Below are positions 1 to 4,966 of a stretch of DNA of 5,534 nt, in pieces (position 1 is the stretch's first letter; each line of letters opens with the position of its first letter). The notes beneath the pieces were generated by a model. That model saw nothing but the letters and a program-made list of their open reading frames with translations, searched no databases and had not been told where the DNA came from. Both the position numbers and the translations under genes were made by a program. The stretch comes from an uncultured Mesorhizobium sp. (GTDB lineage: Bacteria; Pseudomonadota; Alphaproteobacteria; Rhizobiales; Rhizobiaceae): assembly GCA_950071955.1 (NCBI GenBank), contig CATMOC010000288.1, positions 1 through 5,534 of the forward strand, read 5' to 3'.

Positions 1-708
1 GGCGGCAGCGGTGATGGCTTCGGCAATGTTCACAACCGCGTGGCGGAACACCTGATTGCCCAGCATACGCAGATGGCCGACCTGACCGGTCGTGGCCGGG
101 CCCCCGTCGACGTACAGAAGGTCGGTCTTGGTGCCGTCGCAGCGCAGGGCCGAGCCCAGAATGCCGCGATCCGCAGGCGTCCCCTGCCCCTCGACCGGTT
201 CCAGCACCACGGCGCCGGCGCCATCGCCGAACAGCACGCACGTGGTGCGGTCTTCCCAGTCCATCAGCCGGGTCATTTCCTCGGCGCCGATGACCAGCGC
301 GCATGTCGAGGTGCCGCGCGCGACAAAGCCGTCGGCCACGCTCAGCGCATAGACAAAGCCCGAGCAGACCGCCTGGATGTCAAACGCCACGCAGACCGGC
401 ACGCCCAGCTTGCGCTGCACGATCGAGGCTGTGGCCGGAAAGGTCATGTCCGGCGTGGTTGTGGCGACGATGATCAGATCGACGTCGGCGGGGGACTTTC
501 CGGCCTCGGCGAGGGCCTTTCGGGCCGCTTCAACGGCCAGATCGCTGGTTGGCTGGTCCGGCGCGGCCTGATGGCGCTGGCGGATGCCGGTGCGCTCAAT
601 GATCCATTCGTCCGAGGTGTCGACGAACTTCGCCAGATCGGCATTGGTCACGACCTTTTCCGGCAGATAGGCACCGACGCCGGTCACAGCGCTACGAACT
701 ACAGTCAC
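1..708 (-). CDS. fabH: 3-oxoacyl-ACP synthase III (KAS III), 3' end beyond window
   Basis: FabH condenses acetyl-CoA (or another short acyl-CoA) with malonyl-ACP in the cytoplasm to start fatty-acid synthesis. The 236 residues present begin MTVVRSAVTGVGAYLPEKVV. Visible family marks are the TSDEWIIERTGIR motif (about 31-43, CoA-binding side), the active-site cysteine in AVCSGF (Cys115), GAEEMTRLMDWEDR (141-153) and the GDGAGAVVLE segment (161-170). The family is usually about 320-330 residues, so roughly the last 90, with the catalytic His and Asn, lie beyond base 1. The start is GTG at 708-706. It overlaps the plsX stop as GTGA and has a strong GGAGG Shine-Dalgarno at 720-716, seven bases upstream. 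The plsX-fabH order is standard in Alphaproteobacteria, often followed by ihfA. Leucine is almost always CTG, unlike the right half of the window. Identity is secure; the taxon (Caulobacterales-like) is inferred. Confidence 0.96.
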   Translation of the reverse strand, partial: MTVVRSAVTGVGAYLPEKVVTNADLAKFVDTSDEWIIERTGIRQRHQAAPDQPTSDLAVEAARKALAEAGKSPADVDLIIVATTTPDMTFPATASIVQRKLGVPVCVAFDIQAVCSGFVYALSVADGFVARGTSTCALVIGAEEMTRLMDWEDRTTCVLFGDGAGAVVLEPVEGQGTPADRGILGSALRCDGTKTDLLYVDGGPATTGQVGHLRMLGNQVFRHAVVNIAEAITAAA

Positions 709-1313
709 TGAACAGCCTCCACACCGGTCCCGGACGCGGGTCCGGCCTCGTCCTCCTCGAGGACGGTCGTCATGCGCTTCAGATTGGCGCTGACCTTGGT
801 CATATAATCGCTGCGGGCCAGGTCGCCAGCCACGCGGATGGCATTGCCGAACCCATAGGCGCTGGCACCGCCATGGCTTTTGACGACGATGCCGTTCAGG
901 CCCAGCAGGGGCCCGCCGTTGATGGCATTGGGGTCGATGCGGTTGCGCATCTTCTTCAGCGCCGGCAGCGCCATCATGGCCCCGAACCGCGACGGCAGGC
1001 CCGACATCAGGGCTTCCTTCAGCAGCGCAGAGATGAAACGCGCCGTGCCCTCGGCCGTCTTCAGCGCGACATTGCCGGTAAAGCCGTCGGTGACGATCAC
1101 ATCGACCGTGCCCTTGGCGATGTCATCGCCCTCGACAAAGCCGTGATAGTCCAGATCAAACGCCCCGCTGCGCAGCAGGCGGTGGGCCTCGCGCACCTGT
1201 TCGTGGCCCTTCATGTCTTCCGAGCCAACATTCAGCAGGCCGATGGTCGGGCGTTTCGTGCCGTGGACCGCCGTCTGGAAGGCTTCACCCATGATGGCGA
1301 ACTCGATCAGCTG
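705..1313 (-). pseudogene. plsX: Phosphate acyltransferase PlsX, C-terminal ~200 residues, N-terminal part missing
   Basis: PlsX makes acyl-phosphate from acyl-ACP and phosphate, feeding PlsY in phospholipid synthesis. The segment EFAIMGEAFQTAV...RPTIGLLNVGSEDMKG (about 218-250 of the ORF), then DVIVTDGFTGNVALKTAEG (285-303) and GGPLLGLNGIVVKSHGGA (347-364), is typical PlsX sequence through to its natural C-terminus. The family is about 340-355 residues. The N-terminal half, including the usual VDAMGGD opening, is absent and replaced by unrelated protein sequence. The stop TGA (707-705) overlaps the fabH GTG, the native operon arrangement, so this end of the gene looks intact. The left edge of the PlsX match falls near AQLIEFA, about 1302-1313. 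Leucine codons are nearly all CTG, matching fabH. Confidence 0.9.
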
Positions 1314-1955
1314 GGCCGCGTCATAGGCCTGCATCGCGTAGGTGCCGGGCACGGAGTCGTATTTCTCGATATAGGCGGTGACGAACTTTTCGTTCGCCTC
1401 GTTCTCCAGATCCGGCGCCCAGTTGGCCCCGCCCAGCAGGCCAAGGGCCGCGTCCTGCGTCGCCGGCAGCGTGGTTTCGTCCACGGTGAAGGCCGACAGG
1501 AACGGGATGGTGGTCAGCCCCGCCTGCGCGTATTGCTTGACCCACTGGATGCCGAGCCCGCCGGGGTAGAAGACGAAGACGGCGTCGGGCTTGCCCAGCC
1601 TGGCGACGTTGTCCAGCAGGGCCGCGTTCGCAGCATCGGAGAGATGTTCGCAGACCTCCATGCAGTAGACGACGTCGAACGTACCCGCGAGCGTGTCGAT
1701 GAAGTCAGGCACGGCGTCGAAGGTCGTAGCGCCCTCGAAGGTCATCTCGCCGAGCAGCCAGGGATCGTAGCCGAACAGGTTTTCCTTCGCGGTGTACCGG
1801 CTGAGCTGATCGAAGAACGCGCCGTCTCCACAGCCATAGTCGAATATCCTGTCGCCGGACTCGATCGGGACGATGCGCACGGCCTGGTCCAGCCGCCGCG
1901 AATGGGCGATGGCCTTGAGGAATTCCCTGGTGTTGCGGGTGCGGTCTGCGTACAT
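705..1955 (-). CDS. Chimeric ORF: methyltransferase N-part / ABC binding-protein middle / PlsX C-part
   Basis: One uninterrupted 416-residue frame that reads as three unrelated, truncated families. Residues 1 to ~120 are a class I SAM methyltransferase, ~121 to ~217 are a periplasmic amino-acid binding protein segment, and ~217 to 416 are the C-terminal part of PlsX. Each piece lacks essential parts: the methyltransferase loses its C-terminal strands, the binding protein loses its signal peptide and both ends, and PlsX loses its N-terminal half. The binding-protein fragment normally folds in the periplasm while the other two are cytoplasmic, so a functional fusion is unlikely. The start is ATG at 1955-1953, with no clear Shine-Dalgarno. 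Automatic annotation would probably call the whole ORF PlsX because the C-terminal match is strong. A chimeric clone, amplification chimera or misassembly is the best explanation. A real rearranged locus is possible but less likely. Confidence 0.8.
   Translation of the reverse strand: MYADRTRNTREFLKAIAHSRRLDQAVRIVPIESGDRIFDYGCGDGAFFDQLSRYTAKENLFGYDPWLLGEMTFEGATTFDAVPDFIDTLAGTFDVVYCMEVCEHLSDAANAALLDNVARLGKPDAVFVFYPGGLGIQWVKQYAQAGLTTIPFLSAFTVDETTLPATQDAALGLLGGANWAPDLENEANEKFVTAYIEKYDSVPGTYAMQAYDAAQLIEFAIMGEAFQTAVHGTKRPTIGLLNVGSEDMKGHEQVREAHRLLRSGAFDLDYHGFVEGDDIAKGTVDVIVTDGFTGNVALKTAEGTARFISALLKEALMSGLPSRFGAMMALPALKKMRNRIDPNAINGGPLLGLNGIVVKSHGGASAYGFGNAIRVAGDLARSDYMTKVSANLKRMTTVLEEDEAGPASGTGVEAVQ
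706..720 (-). promoter_or_regulatory. Shine-Dalgarno and GTGA stop-start overlap of plsX/fabH
   Basis: On the minus strand GGAGG (720-716) precedes GTG (708-706) by seven bases. The GTG shares two bases with the plsX stop TGA (707-705), giving GTGA. This fixes the fabH start and indicates translational coupling, so the two proteins would be made from one message in linked amounts. Confidence 0.8.
1305..1595 (-). pseudogene. Internal fragment of a branched-chain amino-acid type ABC transporter binding protein
   Basis: Residues ~121-217 of the chimeric ORF read KPDAVFVFYPGGLGIQWVKQ, then IPFLSAFTVDETTL, GANWAPDLENEANEKFVTAYIEKY and YAMQAYDAAQLI. This is the pattern of the Peripla_BP_6 (LivJ/LivK-like) family: a 'KPDAVFVF.PGG..IQ..KQ.AQAGL' strand-helix unit, a 'W.PD..N..N..FV..Y...Y' helix, and the 'AYDAAQLI' helix near the C-terminal region. 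Such proteins are usually 370-400 residues, are secreted to the periplasm and capture amino acids or related ligands for an ABC importer. Here there is no signal peptide, no N-terminal lobe and no C-terminus, and no permease or ATPase gene is nearby. The fragment is about 290 bp with both edges truncated. The family call is from recalled motifs. Ligand specificity cannot be stated. Confidence 0.75.
1584..1955 (-). pseudogene. Class I SAM-dependent methyltransferase, N-terminal ~120 residues, C-terminus lost
   Basis: Residues 1 to ~120 show the Rossmann-fold methyltransferase pattern. There is an N-terminal helical lead-in (MYADRTRNTREFLKAIAHSRRL), motif I IFDYGCGDGAFF (37-48) for SAM binding, an acidic residue after strand 2 in FGYDPWLL (61-68), and the post-III/IV region FDVVYCMEVCEHLSDA (93-108). 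Similarity stops at about LLDNVARL (113-120), where such proteins normally continue with a strand and the substrate-binding C-terminal part. About half of the usual 200-250 residues is present. The substrate cannot be inferred. The start at 1955 fits the family's layout, but no good ribosome-binding site precedes it. Leucine codons (about 5 CTC, 6 CTG) resemble the right half of the window rather than plsX-fabH, so this piece may belong with the DNA to its right. Confidence 0.75.
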
Positions 1956-1962
1956 CGCGACG

Positions 1963-1990
1963 GTTCTAGAGGCGAACGCCGGAAACTCAA
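1963..1990 (-). promoter_or_regulatory. Weak candidate promoter upstream of the methyltransferase start
   Basis: On the minus strand TTGAGT (1990-1985) and TAGAAC (1968-1963) are separated by 16 bases, a loose match to housekeeping -35/-10 hexamers. The start codon at 1955 is so close that the message would be almost leaderless, which would fit the absence of a Shine-Dalgarno. In sequence of this GC content such matches arise by chance, so the call is weak. Confidence 0.2.
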
Positions 1991-2025
1991 GCGCGCCGGC
2001 GACTTCGTGTCCCGCTCCGGCCGCC

Positions 2026-2124
2026 TCAAACGCCGTCGGCGGCGCACGTCACTTGCCGGATCGCAAATAGAACCGTAACCACAAAGACGACGACGACCGC
2101 AAGACTGGGCAGAGAATACCGCAT
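2026..2124 (-). CDS. Possible 32-residue single-pass membrane protein
   Basis: The frame reads MRYSLPSLAVVVVFVVTVLFAIRQVTCAADGV and stops at 2028-2026. Residues 7-22 form one uninterrupted hydrophobic stretch, preceded by an Arg and followed by Arg-Gln, as in a small single-span inner-membrane protein. It fills most of the 167-base divergent gap. Its ATG (2124-2122) overlaps the kinase ATG (2123-2125) on the opposite strand. No strong ribosome-binding site is present; the purine-rich GGGGCGG upstream is weak. Against it, the run of valines comes from a GAC/GTC triplet-like run (2089-2097), and short hydrophobic frames can occur by chance. I do not recognise a family. Confidence 0.25.
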   Translation of the reverse strand: MRYSLPSLAVVVVFVVTVLFAIRQVTCAADGV

Positions 2125-3217
2125 GAAGGCCGCCCCACACCCGCGACAGGAAGAGCGTCTTGCTCGGCTGCGTGAGTACGACATCCTGGACACCCCGCGC
2201 GAGAGCGACTTCGACGACATCGTCGGGCTGGCTTCGCAGATCTGCGAGACGCCGATCTCGGTGGTGAACCTGATCGACAGGGACCGGCAATGGTTCAAGG
2301 CCGAAGTCGGCCTCGGCGTGCGCGAGACGCCGCTCGAGACGTCGCTCTGCTCGCACGCGGTCCTCGAACAGGACTATATGGAAATCCCCGACACGCTGGC
2401 CGACGACCGCACCGCCGACAACCCTTTGTGCCTCGACACGAATGGCCTGCGATTCTACGCGGGCTTCCTGCTGAAGTCCGCCGAAGGACTACCGATGGGA
2501 ACGCTCTGCGTGCTCGATACCAAGCCGCGCCGGCTTTCCGACGCCCAGCGGAACGCCCTGCGCGTTCTGGCCGCGCAGGTGATGAACCAGCTCGATCTGC
2601 GTCTTGCCCTGTCGCGTCAGGAACTCATGCGCCAGGAGATCGACCACCGCGTCAAGAATTCGCTCCAGTCGATCGGCGCCTATGTCAGGCAGCGGCGCAG
2701 GCGGTCGCAAAGCGATGAAGCGAAGGACACGCTCGCCGCCGTCGAGACGCGCATCGAGGCGGTGGCCTCCCTGCACGAACAATTCTACCGGACCGATGGC
2801 GGAAGGAGGCTCGATCTCGAAGAACTCGGAGGGCGGCTGCAGGAGCTGACGGCTGAAATGAGCCCACCCGGCATTGTGGTCGACGTGCGGCTTCCCACCG
2901 TCGAGGTCGGCGCGAAAACTGCCTCCGCGCTCTCCATGGTCATGAGCGAGTTCATCGCCAATTCGATCAAGCACGCCTTCGATGGCCGCACGGAAGGCCG
3001 TATCGAGGTGACGGGGTCGATGTCCGGCGACGGCCGGATCGAGATCCTGTGCCGCGACGATGGTGTCGGTGGCGCCGGTGTGGTCTCCGGGGATCGGGCA
3101 AGCGGCGGCCTCGGCCTGCGTATCATCGAGGCGGGCGTGGGACAGCTCCGCGCCAGCCCGCGCTGGACGTCGGGTGCCGGCGGCACGACACTGTCCTTCG
3201 CGTTCGACGGCGGGTAG
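2123..3217 (+). CDS. GAF-domain sensor histidine kinase, HisKA_2/HWE type
   Basis: A 364-residue signalling kinase expected to autophosphorylate on His and pass phosphate to a response regulator. Residues ~10-160 are a GAF domain of the type beginning ERLARLREYDILDTP, with PISVVNLIDRDRQWFKA and a GTLCVLDTKPRRLSD end; it likely binds a small ligand or chromophore. The dimerisation/phosphoacceptor helix has EIDHRVKNSLQSI (172-184) with His175, the HisKA_2 (PF07568) signature. The ATPase domain follows: N-box EFIANSIKHAF (276-286), DDGVGG (312-317) and SGGLGLRII (327-335). There is no signal peptide or membrane segment, so it is soluble. The ATG at 2123 has a modest purine run (GGGCAGAG, 2107-2114) upstream. 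No response regulator lies in the window, so it is an orphan here. Relatives in Alphaproteobacteria often feed the PhyR general stress pathway, but that role is inference. Confidence 0.9.
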   Translation: MKAAPHPRQEERLARLREYDILDTPRESDFDDIVGLASQICETPISVVNLIDRDRQWFKAEVGLGVRETPLETSLCSHAVLEQDYMEIPDTLADDRTADNPLCLDTNGLRFYAGFLLKSAEGLPMGTLCVLDTKPRRLSDAQRNALRVLAAQVMNQLDLRLALSRQELMRQEIDHRVKNSLQSIGAYVRQRRRRSQSDEAKDTLAAVETRIEAVASLHEQFYRTDGGRRLDLEELGGRLQELTAEMSPPGIVVDVRLPTVEVGAKTASALSMVMSEFIANSIKHAFDGRTEGRIEVTGSMSGDGRIEILCRDDGVGGAGVVSGDRASGGLGLRIIEAGVGQLRASPRWTSGAGGTTLSFAFDGG

Positions 3218-3261
3218 ACGGCGGCGGGCCGGCACGAAGCGGTTTCAATCACAAGAAAGAT

Positions 3262-3268
3262 GAGGGAG
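3262..3268 (+). promoter_or_regulatory. Ribosome-binding site fixing the nitroreductase start
   Basis: GAGGGAG lies eight bases before ATG 3277. The frame is open upstream to at least 3049, but that extension overlaps the kinase's conserved ATPase domain and shows no protein-like sequence. The Shine-Dalgarno therefore supports 3277 as the start. An in-frame GTG at 3268 is too close to this site to use it. Confidence 0.75.
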
Positions 3269-3276
3269 TGAACCAC

Positions 3277-4083
3277 ATGAAAGCAGATGCGGAGGCGTTG
3301 TCGCCGGAAGAACTCCTTCAGGCCGAAGCCGCGGTCGACCTGCCGGAAATCGGCTCGCGCGAGCGCTACGACGCGCTGATGAAAGTGGTCACCAACCGCG
3401 TCACCGTGCGCGCCTTCGATCCGCAGTTCGAAGTGCCGCGCGAGCATTTCGAGATGATCCTCGAGGCCGCCCGCCACGCGCCGTCGGGCGCGAACGCCCA
3501 GCCTTGGCACTTCATCGTCATCACCGAGCCCGAGCTGAAAGAGAAGATCGCCGGCTACTTCGTCGAGGAACAGCGCCGCCGCGCCAAGCTGAAGATGAAG
3601 TTCCCGACGCCCGACTATCGCGGGCTCGCGACGGCGCCGGGCTTCATCGTGGTGGCGACCGATTTCCGCTGGGTCTCCGCCTTCCCGGTGCTGAAGGACG
3701 ACACGTCGGACCTGAACCGCATGTACAGGGAGAATGCCGAGCGCATCCTCCTCCAGTCCGTCGCAGCCGCCACCATGTCGGCGCATCTCGCCGCCGCGGC
3801 ACTCGGCTACAATGTCTGGTGGATCACTGCGATCGGACAGCAGGCCGCGCAGGAGGCCATGAAGCCGCTGCTCGGCATTCCCGAGGAGCTTTCGGTGCTC
3901 GACATCATGGCTTTCGGGCCGCCCGCGAAGGCGCCCTACAAGCGCTGGCGCAAGCCGCTGGAGGAGATCGCCAACTGGAACCGGTTCGATCCCGCGCACC
4001 ACATGACCGGCGAGGAACTGGATGACTGGATCCAGACCCGCCGCCACCGCGTCATGTTCAAGGACGCCTCGAAGGTCGACTGA
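3277..4083 (+). CDS. Nitroreductase-family flavoprotein
   Basis: A 268-residue cytoplasmic protein of the nitroreductase fold (PF00881), normally an FMN-binding homodimer using NAD(P)H to reduce nitro compounds, quinones or other electron-poor substrates. After about 30 residues of acidic N-terminal extension comes NRVTVRAFDPQ (40-50), the Arg-rich FMN-phosphate contact. It is followed by ILEAARHAPSGANAQPWHFIVI (61-82), the most diagnostic block, then YRENAERILLQSVAAATMSAHLAAAALGYNVWWITAIG (150-187), the dimer helix and flavin-contact loop, and IPEELSVLDIMAFGPP (201-216). The C-terminal ~45 residues (YKRWRKPLEEI to KDASKVD) are longer than in minimal family members and charged. It is 59 bases after the kinase stop and 41 before the NYN gene, so probably cotranscribed with the latter. 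The physiological substrate is not evident; specialised relatives such as BluB or iodotyrosine deiodinase share the fold, but I see no reason to choose one. Confidence 0.9.
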   Translation: MKADAEALSPEELLQAEAAVDLPEIGSRERYDALMKVVTNRVTVRAFDPQFEVPREHFEMILEAARHAPSGANAQPWHFIVITEPELKEKIAGYFVEEQRRRAKLKMKFPTPDYRGLATAPGFIVVATDFRWVSAFPVLKDDTSDLNRMYRENAERILLQSVAAATMSAHLAAAALGYNVWWITAIGQQAAQEAMKPLLGIPEELSVLDIMAFGPPAKAPYKRWRKPLEEIANWNRFDPAHHMTGEELDDWIQTRRHRVMFKDASKVD

Positions 4084-4124
4084 CCAGCCGGCCCGACGAC
4101 GACAAGACAAGGAACGGAAACGCC

Positions 4125-4955
4125 ATGGCTTCCTCCGACCGCTCGCCCCGCCTCGCCGTCCTGATTGACGCCGACAACGCTTCCGCCAAGATCGCCGACG
4201 GTCTCTTCGAGGAGATCGCCAAGATCGGCGAGGCCAGCGTGCGCCGAATCTACGGCGACTTCTCCAGCACCCGCTCGAAGGCCTGGATCGACGTGCTGGC
4301 CAAGCACGCCATCGTTCCGCATCAGCAGTTCGCCTATACCACCGGCAAGAACGCCTCCGACATCACGCTGGTCATCGACGCCATGGACCTCCTGCACACC
4401 GGTCGCTTCGACGGCTTCTGCCTCGTGTCGTCCGACAGCGACTTCACGCGGCTCGCTTCGCGCATCCGCGAGCAGGGCATCGACGTGTTCGGCTTCGGCG
4501 AGCAGAAGACGCCGGAGAGCTTCCGCCAGGCATGCCGGCGCTTCATCTACACGGAGAACCTGCTGCCCGGCGCGGCCAACGACAGTTCCGACACCGGCGA
4601 CGAACGACCGACCGGGACGCTGCAGCCGCCCAGCGCCGCCGTCCCGCTGATCCGCCGCGTTCTGGCGGAAATGGAAAGCGCTGACGGCTGGGTGCATCTC
4701 GGCGCCGTCGGCACGCAGTTGGTCAACCGCTATCCCGACTTCGATCCGCGCTCCTACGGCTTCCGCAAGCTGTCGGACCTCGTGCGCAAGACCGGCGCCT
4801 ACGAGGTCAAGCCCGGGCCCGGCACGTCGCTCGTCATGCGCCCGACTCCCAGGGTCGCCGAGACGAAAGCCGCGGAGACCAAGGCCGCAGAGCCGGCCGC
4901 CAAGCCGCGGTCGCGGCGCCGCACGTCGGCCAAGCCGAAGGCGGACGCCAAGTAG
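4125..4955 (+). CDS. NYN-domain (LabA/PIN-like) protein with C-terminal OST-HTH/LOTUS domain
   Basis: A 276-residue putative RNase or RNA-binding protein. Residues ~8-145 are a NYN domain (PIN-fold, LabA-like). They carry acidic residues at the expected sites: RLAVLIDADNAS with Asp15/Asp17, GKNASDITLVIDAMDLL with Asp79/Asp85, and CLVSSDSDFTRLASRIRE with Asp104/Asp106. A complete acidic set fits metal-dependent nuclease activity. A flexible linker (about 148-170) leads to an OST-HTH/LOTUS-like domain (~171-240: PLIRRVLAEMESADGWVHLGAVGTQLVNRYPDFDPRSYGFRKLSDLV), known in other proteins for RNA binding. The tail has a short repeat (ETKAAETKAAE) and a basic end (PRSRRRTSAKPKADAK). AAGGAACGGA (4109-4118) is a good ribosome-binding site. 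The next gene starts 11 bases downstream. The target RNA is unknown; the nuclease role is inferred from the fold. Confidence 0.9.
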   Translation: MASSDRSPRLAVLIDADNASAKIADGLFEEIAKIGEASVRRIYGDFSSTRSKAWIDVLAKHAIVPHQQFAYTTGKNASDITLVIDAMDLLHTGRFDGFCLVSSDSDFTRLASRIREQGIDVFGFGEQKTPESFRQACRRFIYTENLLPGAANDSSDTGDERPTGTLQPPSAAVPLIRRVLAEMESADGWVHLGAVGTQLVNRYPDFDPRSYGFRKLSDLVRKTGAYEVKPGPGTSLVMRPTPRVAETKAAETKAAEPAAKPRSRRRTSAKPKADAK

Positions 4956-4966
4956 CGGGGACGGGC

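Noticed and set aside
40..711. Long plus-strand frame of 223 residues
   Set aside because: It is the antisense shadow of fabH, whose minus-strand translation has the full KAS III motif set including the active-site Cys.
873..2078. Long plus-strand frame of 401 residues, ending in a basic RKLKRAGDF...KRRRRR stretch
   Set aside because: It runs opposite the PlsX/binding-protein/methyltransferase frame. The composition (His-, Arg-, Gln-rich, no fold pattern) is that of a GC-rich shadow; a faint RnpA-like look at its end is not convincing.
1956..2122. EcfG-type (GGAAC...GTT) stress promoter before the kinase
   Set aside because: GGAAAC near 1981 is the nearest match, but no correctly spaced second element follows.
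3174..3186. Perfect small inverted repeat GTGCC-GGC-GGCAC
   Set aside because: It lies inside kinase codons, is short and has no T-run after it, so it is not a supported terminator.
3049..3276. Upstream extension of the nitroreductase frame by 76 residues
   Set aside because: It overlaps the kinase's conserved ATPase region, has no family similarity, and a good Shine-Dalgarno sits before ATG 3277.
2785..4110. Long minus-strand frame of 441 residues
   Set aside because: It covers the kinase ATPase domain and the whole nitroreductase in antisense and shows no family motif.
3936..4697. Minus-strand frame of 253 residues
   Set aside because: It is antisense to the nitroreductase end and the NYN domain; the plus-strand proteins have conserved motifs and ribosome-binding sites.
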